From Saprospirales bacterium (lineage in GTDB: Bacteria; Bacteroidota; Bacteroidia; Chitinophagales; Saprospiraceae): a DNA stretch of 64,000 bases. The number at the start of each line of letters is the position of its first letter. The first letter of the stretch is position 1. The stretch is taken from the NCBI GenBank assembly GCA_007695145.1, contig REEI01000068.1:62001-126000 (forward strand), written 5' to 3'. The notes below the pieces were generated by a model, which was not told the DNA's origin, did no database searches, and worked only from the letters and a program-made list of their open reading frames with translations. This document shows, in pieces, positions 42,301-49,604 of the stretch. Position numbers and translations under genes: made by a program.

Positions 42301-42330
42301 CGAAGTTAATGAATTATTCAAGTTTAACAA
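42301..42330 (-). promoter_or_regulatory. Promoter of pssA
   Basis: On the minus strand, TTG (42330-42328) is followed after 19 bases by TAACTTCG (42308-42301), one base off TAnnTTTG. The predicted start of transcription is at about 42296, leaving a very short leader before ATG 42289. Confidence 0.5.
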
Positions 42331-43329
42331 TTCTTCTCGCAGGAAATGAATAGAGTATTAGATATTGAGTGGCAGTTTACAATGGCGGAAAACAGGGCTA
42401 AAGGATCAGGTTGAGAGGAGTGAAATCGATCCGTTTAAAGAAGTGTTATCTGGTAGCTCTTTCCGGTGTCACATTAAAGGCTGTCATGTTTTGGCTAAAA
42501 ACGTCTTCTCCACCTAAAATTTTGCAAACTCAGTCGATAGCAGTTCTCCAGTCATAGCATTTGGACTCAAGTTTAATCGATTAGCATATCTTTGCACCGG
42601 ATTTTGTCTGGGAATCGGACTGTTAAAGCCTTAAAGGACTACCAAATTTTTAACGCCAAATCCTTGAAGACCGGATAAAATGCGGGGTGAAGGAACGCGA
42701 ACCGATGCGCTGATTATTTGAATTCTTATGGAGAAATTTAAGGGAGTTAACTTTTTCCTTGTACCATTCAATATTCTTTTATCATCTTTTAAACTTGGCT
42801 TTAGGATCCATTTAATGGTCTTAAAGCACTCGATTTATTTCATTCATAAAGGAGTGCGAAACTTAAGAGAGCAATTATAGCCTGAAGATTTCAATGCAGC
42901 TATATTTTTCAAAGGTGACGTCAATTGGTGCCCTGAAATAAGTCGCTGGTAATCAATACAGTGATGAGTTGAATTTTTTTGGTCTTTTCTTTGCCGTGAA
43001 GAACTAACTTTCCTTTGATATACCATTACTAATTTTCAGAAAGGGCGGCAATTAGTTATGGGTAGGGTAGTGTCAGGTTATTGGGTTTTTCTTAATCGTA
43101 AGGGGAGATTGAAACTGAGGTTGATCCTCTGGCTGGGTTTGGAGGTCGATTGTTTTACGGCTGCTGAAAAAAGTTAAAATTTTTTTTATCTCCATCCACC
43201 AATTCATTTTGAAAAATAGTCCTATAATTGTGATTTCGGAAACGGTTAATCCTGAAGGTAGGAATCGCCTGCTTTGATTAATCGTGATTACAGATATGAG
43301 GCAAAAGAGCAGCTTGAAAAAAAAATGCT
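42331..43329. other. One-kilobase gene-free stretch with an orphan promoter-like site
   Basis: No reading frame on either strand looks coding. TATCTTTG at 42587-42594, with TTG at 42561-42563 (23-base spacer), is promoter-like on the plus strand, yet the next plus-strand gene starts nearly 800 bases later. The following 120 bases have possible long-range pairing (ATCGG near 42614 with CCGAT near 42702) and a compact GC-rich patch near 42680-42712. An unrecognised small RNA is possible; it matches no RNA family I know. Confidence 0.35.
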
Positions 43330-43337
43330 TATATTTG
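43330..43337 (+). promoter_or_regulatory. Candidate -7 promoter element
   Basis: TATATTTG matches TAnnTTTG exactly, 46 bases before ATG 43383, and probably drives the operon of the membrane-anchored protein, DUF3822 and the RsmD-like gene. The nearest TTG (43314-43316) is only 13 bases upstream. Confidence 0.4.
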
Positions 43338-43382
43338 CTCAGTTTTTAAAAGCATGTGTAAAAGAGTAAAAAATACTTTTTC

Positions 43383-43961
43383 ATGAAGATTGCAATCAAT
43401 GTTGTATTAGTTTTGATCATAGTCGGCCTGGTATACCTTCTAATTGATTCTATTCAGGAACCCATAGAGTTTCAGGCGGAGAAAGAGAGGAGGTCGAGGG
43501 TGGTAATTGATCAGTTGCGCGACATTAGGGAAGCTCAGAGGATGTTCCGCGATATCAGAGGTGTATTTTCCAATGATTTTGACACCCTAATTCATGTTCT
43601 AAAAACAGACAGCTTTAACCGTATTGCGCTTATTGGGGATCCAGACGATCCTACCGGTGATGGTTTTATCCGGGATACTACCCGCATTAGTGCCATTGAT
43701 TCAATTCGTGCAATTGGTCTTGACCTCGATAATCTTCCTTTTGTCCCGTTTACTGAAGGGGTGCGTTTTTATATAAATGCAGACACCATCACTTATCAAC
43801 AGACGCTCACAGCTGTAGTTGAAGTGGGTGTAAAATGGAAGGAATTCATGGGGCCATATGCAGACCCTTCTTACAGAAAGTATGACTATAGATACAATCC
43901 CGAGGGCGTACTGCGATTCGGTAGCATGAATAACCCAAACCTCTCCGGAAACTGGGAATAA
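43383..43961 (+). CDS. Membrane-anchored protein of unknown function upstream of DUF3822
   Basis: A 192-residue protein. One N-terminal helix (IAINVVLVLIIVGLVYLLI) is followed by a charged, coiled-coil-prone stretch with EKERRSRVVIDQLRDIREAQRMFRDIRGVFSNDFDTLI, and then a mostly beta periplasmic domain. The N-terminal helix and the following helix with an early polar face recall pseudopilins of type II secretion-like systems, but no prepilin cleavage motif is present. I do not assign a function. It begins an operon, 6 bases before the DUF3822 gene. Confidence 0.65.
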   Translation: MKIAINVVLVLIIVGLVYLLIDSIQEPIEFQAEKERRSRVVIDQLRDIREAQRMFRDIRGVFSNDFDTLIHVLKTDSFNRIALIGDPDDPTGDGFIRDTTRISAIDSIRAIGLDLDNLPFVPFTEGVRFYINADTITYQQTLTAVVEVGVKWKEFMGPYADPSYRKYDYRYNPEGVLRFGSMNNPNLSGNWE

Positions 43962-43967
43962 GTTCAG

Positions 43968-44762
43968 ATGCTCCTAAACCGCAGTGATGATTTTTTTGCC
44001 AGAAATACTTCTTATAAGGCCCTTTTTATTGGCCACAGCAGAAGCTATCACCTGATTATCTATGCCGCTTCAGAATATTCACCCGGTGCTGTGTATGAAT
44101 TCAATGGAGCGAATAAGGAAATGGAGCTACTAGAAGTTCTCGACACTCTGAAACCACAAAGCATCCAAGTTATTTCCACTTCACTGGAATACAATCTCGT
44201 GCCATTAGAATTGGTCACTGGTAAAGATGACCGGTCTTTTTTGAATGAACTGCCTGGGGAATCCGAAGCAGAGATAGTCCTCAGAAACGAAATCCCTGAG
44301 ATGGGGCTCAATTTGGTTTTTTCAGTAGATTCCGGCGATTATGAATTTCTACATTCTTTAAGTAACAATCGAGGTATCGCACATCTTTCGGCTGAAATGA
44401 TCTCTAATTTGCCACATAAGGATTTTTCTGCGATATGGTCAAAAATTGTCATGTATATTTATAATGGTCACCTATTTGTTTTAGCTCAGCGCCATTCAGA
44501 CTTGGTACTTTCCAATACTTTTCAATACGATACTGCAGAGGATGTTTTATATTACATCCTGTGGTTGAAACAAGAGTTATTTGAGGACTTTGACGAGCTG
44601 CCGGTTTTTGTAAACGGATTTGTTGCTCCTGAGTCAAAATTGGCCAGCAAATTGAAGGAGTTTATTCACCCTCTTTATTTTGGGACTTCTATGAAGAAGA
44701 AGGCTCTTTCTGCTGACGAACCCTATCCTGATTATGTTTTGGAAGCCCTTTTGCGGCACTGA
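43968..44762 (+). CDS. DUF3822 family protein
   Basis: A 264-residue cytoplasmic protein of the Bacteroidota-specific DUF3822 family. The typical late motif LVLSNTFQYDTAEDVLYYILW is present, preceded by YNGHLFVLAQRHSD. The layout, with two related halves, recalls actin-like or pilus-assembly ATPase folds, but no nucleotide-binding motif is evident and the function is unknown. The gene commonly precedes an rsmD homologue, as here (19-base gap), which suggests a link to RNA methylation or simply a conserved operon. Confidence 0.82.
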   Translation: MLLNRSDDFFARNTSYKALFIGHSRSYHLIIYAASEYSPGAVYEFNGANKEMELLEVLDTLKPQSIQVISTSLEYNLVPLELVTGKDDRSFLNELPGESEAEIVLRNEIPEMGLNLVFSVDSGDYEFLHSLSNNRGIAHLSAEMISNLPHKDFSAIWSKIVMYIYNGHLFVLAQRHSDLVLSNTFQYDTAEDVLYYILWLKQELFEDFDELPVFVNGFVAPESKLASKLKEFIHPLYFGTSMKKKALSADEPYPDYVLEALLRH

Positions 44763-44781
44763 TTAAACCATCATTTTTGCC

Positions 44782-45321
44782 ATGCGAGTAATAAGTGGAA
44801 GATTTAAAGGACGAAGGTTTCATCCTCCAGCTGATAAATGGCCGACGAGACCCACTACAGACTTTGCGAGAGAAGGACTTTTCAATATCCTTGAGAATCG
44901 CCTTTTTTTCGATGAGATTAATTGCCTGGATTTGTTCGGTGGTACAGGCAGTCATTCTCTTGAACTCATCAGTCGCGGATGCAAAAATGTAACCTATGTA
45001 GATATGCACCTGCCCTGTATAAAGTTTATCGAAAAATTAAGGGATGAATGGGGTATTGCGGATGAACTCGAGGTGATCCGTATGGATGTTGAGCAATTTC
45101 TACTATTGGGGAATAGAGGTCCATATGACTATATCTTTGCAGGCCCTCCTTACCCCTTACCCTGGTTGGACAAAATTCCCGATAGGTTGTTTTCATCCGG
45201 CCTGCTTGCTGATGAGGGCCTTTTTGTGCTTGAGCACAATCCCAATCATGATTTTTCAGATCATTCACAATTTTCAGTAGTGAGAAATTACGGTAAGACT
45301 TTGTTCAGTTTTTTTCAATAA
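44782..45321 (+). CDS. rsmD: RsmD-family RNA methyltransferase with altered catalytic motif
   Basis: A 179-residue SAM-dependent methyltransferase related to RsmD, which makes m2G966 in 16S rRNA. The N-terminal MRVISGRFKGRRFHPP, the RPTTDFAREGLFNIL segment and SAM motif CLDLFGGTGSHSLELISRG fit the family. The catalytic [DN]-P-P-[YF] motif reads GPPY at residues 121-124 (IFAGPPYPLPW), because codon 121 is GGC at 45142 where GAC would give the usual aspartate. The altered residue normally contacts the target amino group. The rest of the protein looks intact. It is the third gene of the DUF3822 operon. Confidence 0.9.
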   Translation: MRVISGRFKGRRFHPPADKWPTRPTTDFAREGLFNILENRLFFDEINCLDLFGGTGSHSLELISRGCKNVTYVDMHLPCIKFIEKLRDEWGIADELEVIRMDVEQFLLLGNRGPYDYIFAGPPYPLPWLDKIPDRLFSSGLLADEGLFVLEHNPNHDFSDHSQFSVVRNYGKTLFSFFQ

Positions 45322-45406
45322 AGCGGGTAGTTTTTTTAAAAATTAATCCCTTTTAGTCCGGTAATACAGGTGGAAAATCGCATTTTTACATTATATTTTA
45401 AGAGCT

Positions 45407-46129
45407 ATGTCCAAAACTTTGTCAATTATTATTCCCGCTTACAATGAGGAGAAGACCATTGGAGCTATTTTGAATGAAATACTAAATGTTGAGCTGATAG
45501 GTGGCTTTCAAAAGGAGATAGTGGTGGTGAATGATTGCAGCAAGGACAATACGGTGCAGGTAGTTGAAGAATTCATCCAAAATAATCCAGAACTGAGAGT
45601 TCTGCTTAAGAGTCAGGATAAGAATATGGGCAAGGGTGCAGCTCTCCACAGGGGAATAAAAGAGGCTTCTGGAGATTACTTGATCATCCAGGATGCCGAC
45701 CTTGAGTACGACCCGCATGAGTACAATTTTTTGCTAAAACCCATAATTGGAGGACAGGCAGATGTGGTTTACGGCTCGAGGTTTATGGGGGGGAATCCAC
45801 ACAGGATTCTGTTTTTTTGGCATTCCATTGGCAATAAATTTTTGACCTTCTGGAGCAATGCCTTCACCAATCTCAATCTAACCGACATGGAAACCTGCTA
45901 CAAGCTTTTCAGGGCAGATATTATTAAATCGCTCGAATTGAAAGAAAGACGTTTTGGATTTGAGCCTGAAGTAACTGCAAAGATCTCCCGAATTAAGGGA
46001 ATCCGAATCTATGAGGTTGGAATCAGCTATTATGGAAGGACTTATGAGGAGGGTAAAAAAATTGGCTGGAGAGATGGAGTCAGGGCACTTTACTGCATAA
46101 TGAAATACGGTCTTTTTAGAGCCAAATAA
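45407..46129 (+). CDS. Family 2 glycosyltransferase, polyprenyl-phosphate type
   Basis: A 240-residue GT-A glycosyltransferase of the dolichyl-phosphate mannose synthase-like branch, without added membrane helices. Visible motifs are [18 protein letters not shown] at the start, [11 protein letters not shown] for the nucleotide, [11 protein letters not shown] as the metal-binding D-x-D equivalent and [12 protein letters not shown]. Then comes the acceptor-side [17 protein letters not shown]. It probably loads a sugar on undecaprenyl phosphate for cell-envelope or glycoprotein glycans. No other glycan genes are adjacent. Confidence 0.92.
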   Translation: MSKTLSIIIPAYNEEKTIGAILNEILNVELIGGFQKEIVVVNDCSKDNTVQVVEEFIQNNPELRVLLKSQDKNMGKGAALHRGIKEASGDYLIIQDADLEYDPHEYNFLLKPIIGGQADVVYGSRFMGGNPHRILFFWHSIGNKFLTFWSNAFTNLNLTDMETCYKLFRADIIKSLELKERRFGFEPEVTAKISRIKGIRIYEVGISYYGRTYEEGKKIGWRDGVRALYCIMKYGLFRAK

Positions 46130-46148
46130 TCTTCTGATTAATGCTTCA

Positions 46149-46179
46149 TTGTTTGATTGGTAATCTTTTCGTAATTTTG
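46149..46179 (+). promoter_or_regulatory. Promoter of the M3 peptidase leader
   Basis: TTG (46149-46151) and TAATTTTG (46172-46179) are separated by exactly 20 bases, fitting the Bacteroidota consensus. Transcription would begin at about 46184, leaving a leader of about 110 bases. Confidence 0.6.
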
Positions 46180-46200
46180 ACCCTCGATCAAACAACTGAA

Positions 46201-46230
46201 TGTTTCGTTTGCGTTAACGTTCCTGAAACA
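46201..46230. promoter_or_regulatory. Thirty-base interrupted dyad in the M3 peptidase leader
   Basis: TGTTTC (46201-46206) and GAAACA (46225-46230) are perfect arms, and CGTTAACG (46212-46219) is a palindrome on the same centre (46215.5). It lies just downstream of the predicted transcription start, a position suited to repressor binding or an RNA stem. Confidence 0.5.
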
Positions 46231-46249
46231 ATCAGCTATGGATGATTTG

Positions 46250-46274
46250 ACAGGTCCGCGGGTCCTGTTTTTTT
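46250..46274 (+). terminator. Terminator or attenuator hairpin before the M3 peptidase
   Basis: ACAGG (46250-46254) pairs with CCTGT (46264-46268). After a T-T mismatch, CC pairs with GG, and seven T (46268-46274) follow. It ends 22 bases before the ATG at 46297. It may terminate the glycosyltransferase message or act as an attenuator for the peptidase gene. Confidence 0.65.
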
Positions 46275-46296
46275 CCAAAAATTAAATTTTTAACAG

Positions 46297-48414
46297 ATGA
46301 AATTTTTTTTGATGCTTTTAGTATTTTCCTCACTCAGCTACGCTACTCTGGTGGCAGAGATTAAGACTTTAAATGACAACCCACTTTTAGAAGAGTTTAA
46401 TACTCCGCATGGAGTGCCACCCTTTGATAAAATAGAGGAGGAACACTTTATGCCTGCTATTTTACAAGGAATTGAAATTCAGCAGGGTATAATCTCAGCT
46501 ATTGTTGAAAACCCGGAGCCCCCAACATTTTACAATACCATTGTGATGATGGATAACAGCGGGGCTGTGCTTTCAAGGGTGCTGCTGGTATTCTACAATC
46601 TGGCAAGCGCTAATACCAATGAAAAACTTCAGGCAATCGCTCAGGAGGCAGCGCCAAAACTTTCTGCCAATTCTGATGATATTATCCTGAATGAACAACT
46701 ATTCGAGAGAGTGAAGGCTGTGTATGAGCAAAAAAACGATCTCGGACTCGATCCCGATCAGTTTAAATTACTGGAAGACACCTACAGAAGTTTTGTAAGA
46801 GGTGGTGCGTTACTTTCTGAAGGCAAAAAAAATAGACTTAGGGAGATCAATAGTCGAATCTCAGTTCTAACCCTCCAGTTTGGAGACAATGTACTTGCTG
46901 ACGTCAATAATTGGAAACTGGTGATTGATAATGAGGAAGAACTCGCCGGGCTTCCACAGAGCATTCGCTCAGCAGGAGCAAAAGCGGCAGAGGATGCCGG
47001 GTTGGAAGGAAAATGGGTTTACACCCTGCATCCACCTAGTGCCTTGCCCTTTTTAACCTATGCTGAGAATAGAGACTTGAGAAAAAAAATGTTAAAGGGC
47101 TATGTAAATAGAGGAAATATGGACAATGAGTTTGACAATAAACAAATATTGACTGAAATTACCAACCTCAGACTTATGCGAGCCAACATGCTTGGTTATG
47201 AGACGCACGCACATTTTGTATTGGAAGAAGGCATGGCGAAAGACCCTGAAACAGTAAATAATTTACTTGAGCAATTATGGGATCCGGCCTTGCATGTGGC
47301 TGAAGAGGAGAGAAGAATGCTCCAGGAAATGGTTGACAAAGATGGCCATGACTTTGAATTGCAGGCCTGGGATTGGAGATACTATGCTGAAAAAGTAAGG
47401 CTGGCAGAATTTGATGTTGACGATGAAGCGCTGAGGCCCTACTTTGAAGCGAATAATGTTGTCAATGGAATGTTTGAACTGGTCAACCGCCTCTGGGGTA
47501 TCGAATTTAGAAAAGTTAATCATCTTCCAGTTTACCATGAAGAGGTTGAAACTTATGAAGTTTATGAGGAGGACGGTACTTTGCTGGGAGTGTTTTATAT
47601 GGATCTTTTCCCACGTGCCAGTAAGAGATCAGGAGCATGGATGAGCAGCTTCAGACCACAGTCTGTAGATGAGGATGGCAATCGAGTAATTCCAATAGTT
47701 ACGATAGTCTGCAACTTTACCAGACCTAGCGGTGATCGCCCTGCATTGTTCAGTATCGATGAAGTGACCACCCTCTACCACGAAATGGGCCATGCCCTTC
47801 ACGGTCTGATGTCTGATGTGAGGTACAGAGGTCAGGCTGGTACCTCAGTTTCACGGGACTTCGTTGAACTTCCCTCCCAAATAATGGAGAATTGGGTGAC
47901 TGAACCTGAGGTGCTTGAACTCTTTGCCTTCCACTATGAGACAGGGGAACTTATTCCTGCGGATCTTGTGGAAAGGATGGAAGAAAGTGCTTTATTTGGT
48001 ACGGGTTTTAGAACAGTAGAATATCTGGCCTCTAGTTGGCTGGACATGGCGTACTACCACCGTACTGAGCCATTGGAGAAAGACATTAATTTGTTTGAAG
48101 AGGAATTGTCTAAAAAGATCAATCGAACTGAGGCCATACCCTTTAGGCATGCAAGTACTCATTTTCAGCATATCTTTAGTGGCGGCTATTCAGCAAACTA
48201 CTACAGTTATATTTGGTCAGAAGTGCTCGATGCAGATGCCTATTCAGTATTCAGAGAAAGGGGATTGTTTGACAGAGCGACTGCTCAATCCTTCAGAGAT
48301 CACATTCTTTCGACTGGAGGAACTGCCGACCCGATGGAATTGTACAAGAGATTTAGAGGCTCTGAGCCGGACATTCAGCCCTTATTGGAAAGAAGGGGAC
48401 TTGTTCAACCTTAA
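46297..48414 (+). CDS. M3-family zinc metallopeptidase, peptidyl-dipeptidase type
   Basis: A 705-residue enzyme of the thimet oligopeptidase/Dcp family. The zinc site is HEMGH at residues 495-499 in TLYHEMGHALHGLMSD, with the third ligand in the following FVELPSQIMENW segment. The helical N-terminal body begins NPLLEEFNTPHGVPPFDKIEEEHFMPA, typical for Dcp. A signal peptide (FFLMLLVFSSLSYATLVA) should direct it to the periplasm, where it would degrade oligopeptides. A promoter, a 30-base dyad and a terminator-like hairpin precede it, suggesting leader-based control. Confidence 0.93.
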   Translation: MKFFLMLLVFSSLSYATLVAEIKTLNDNPLLEEFNTPHGVPPFDKIEEEHFMPAILQGIEIQQGIISAIVENPEPPTFYNTIVMMDNSGAVLSRVLLVFYNLASANTNEKLQAIAQEAAPKLSANSDDIILNEQLFERVKAVYEQKNDLGLDPDQFKLLEDTYRSFVRGGALLSEGKKNRLREINSRISVLTLQFGDNVLADVNNWKLVIDNEEELAGLPQSIRSAGAKAAEDAGLEGKWVYTLHPPSALPFLTYAENRDLRKKMLKGYVNRGNMDNEFDNKQILTEITNLRLMRANMLGYETHAHFVLEEGMAKDPETVNNLLEQLWDPALHVAEEERRMLQEMVDKDGHDFELQAWDWRYYAEKVRLAEFDVDDEALRPYFEANNVVNGMFELVNRLWGIEFRKVNHLPVYHEEVETYEVYEEDGTLLGVFYMDLFPRASKRSGAWMSSFRPQSVDEDGNRVIPIVTIVCNFTRPSGDRPALFSIDEVTTLYHEMGHALHGLMSDVRYRGQAGTSVSRDFVELPSQIMENWVTEPEVLELFAFHYETGELIPADLVERMEESALFGTGFRTVEYLASSWLDMAYYHRTEPLEKDINLFEEELSKKINRTEAIPFRHASTHFQHIFSGGYSANYYSYIWSEVLDADAYSVFRERGLFDRATAQSFRDHILSTGGTADPMELYKRFRGSEPDIQPLLERRGLVQP

Positions 48415-48443
48415 TTTGGCAATATAGTCTTAGAAAAACTTTT

Positions 48444-48478
48444 AGCCCCGGAGACACAATTGTGTTCGGGGCTTTTTT
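48444..48478 (+). terminator. Rho-independent terminator after the M3 peptidase
   Basis: AGCCCCG (48444-48450) pairs with CGGGGCT (48467-48473). Inside, ACACAATTGTGT (48454-48465) is itself a perfect dyad, and a T-run ends at 48478. A GTG inside it (48462) is in frame with the next gene but is unlikely to be its start. Confidence 0.9.
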
Positions 48479-48503
48479 GAATCCCCCGGGAAACTGGCTT
48501 TTT

Positions 48504-49046
48504 ATGAAAAAATTGACCCTTGAACAACTGCAACGCCTGAGTGAAACTGAATTCAAAAGAGCACCCAAGCTGCCTATTGTGCTCATACTGGACAATATCC
48601 GGAGTGGCTTGAATGTCGGATCGCTCTTCAGGACTGCTGATGCATTTAGAATTCAGAAAATCTATTTGGTTGGTATTACTGCTCGACCACCGCACAAAGA
48701 GATATTGAAAACGGCACTTGGTTCAACCCAAACGGTGGATTGGGAATATTGTAATGATGGGGAAAAACTGCTGAAAAAACTAAAAGATTTAGGGTACAAA
48801 ATCATATCCATTGAACAGGCAGATCAGTCAATTAGTCTTGAAGACTTTTTTCCGGCGCCAATGGAAAAACATGCCATCATCCTGGGGAATGAGGTAGGTG
48901 GAGTAAGTGAATCCCTTTTTTTAAACTCAGATATGGTCATTGAAATACCTCAATTTGGTACCAAACATTCTCTCAATGTTGCTGTATGTGGGGGTATAGT
49001 CATTTGGCAGATGGTATCAAACAGCCTTGCAGGTTTAAAGTCTTAA
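48504..49046 (+). CDS. TrmH/SpoU-family RNA methyltransferase
   Basis: A 180-residue SPOUT methyltransferase that 2'-O-methylates RNA. Motif 1 is VLILDNIRSGLNVGSLFRTADAF, motif 2 is HAIILGNEVGGVSESLF, and motif 3 is IEIPQFGTKHSLNVAVCGGIVIWQ. These three define the SpoU fold with its knot. The start is ATG 48504 (MKKLTLEQLQRL); the longer frame from GTG 48462 runs through the preceding terminator. The precise RNA target is not clear from the sequence. Confidence 0.93.
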   Translation: MKKLTLEQLQRLSETEFKRAPKLPIVLILDNIRSGLNVGSLFRTADAFRIQKIYLVGITARPPHKEILKTALGSTQTVDWEYCNDGEKLLKKLKDLGYKIISIEQADQSISLEDFFPAPMEKHAIILGNEVGGVSESLFLNSDMVIEIPQFGTKHSLNVAVCGGIVIWQMVSNSLAGLKS

Positions 49047-49604
49047 AATTTGACCCCGAGTTTCCTCTGGAATTTTCCCTCGATCCATTATTGAGTAACT
49101 AGTAAAGAGCTTCAGTTCTTCCTGATTTCATCAGTTGTTATCTAAAAGCTTTGAGAATTTGGTTTGGGATTTGCGAAATAGGTAGGATGTTCAGCTAAAA
49201 AATCACTCTATAAACCTTCCGATCATCAATAAAACTTTCGTCCCTAATCAATTCATTCCAATAATTTTACTCAGGCTTCTGATGGGGCTTGTAAGATGTC
49301 TTTCCTTTTTTTTAAACCTTGCTATTATAGCTCAATGCAGGTGAAAGGGCGAATTATGTTGACAAATTCATTTTTTTTCAAAATTTATCCTTTTCATTAC
49401 CTCATATCCCAGATTTTTCTATATTTTTAGCACAATTTATTTTTTTATTGAATAAATCAGTTTCTACTAATACTTTGGACGCATCGTAATTTTGACATTG
49501 ATCGACCAGAGTAAAGCGAGTTAAAGGAATATTGGATGATAAGGTCATTGAAGAAAAGTGAGATTTGCAATGGAATAATTCATACATCATAAAAACTCAT
49601 TAAT
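49047..49604. other. Gene-free AT-rich stretch
   Basis: About 560 bases with no supported gene. TAATTTTG at 49487-49494 matches the -7 consensus and could start a leader of about 105 bases for the next gene, but it lacks a well-placed TTG. Nothing else is recognisable. Confidence 0.45.

Noticed and set aside
42844-43026. Minus-strand frame of 60 codons in the long gene-free stretch.
   Set aside because: There is no recognisable domain, promoter or ribosome-binding context, and its length is expected by chance.
48462-48503. GTG start for the TrmH-like gene inside the preceding terminator.
   Set aside because: The frame would run through the terminator stem, and ATG 48504 gives the normal family N-terminus.
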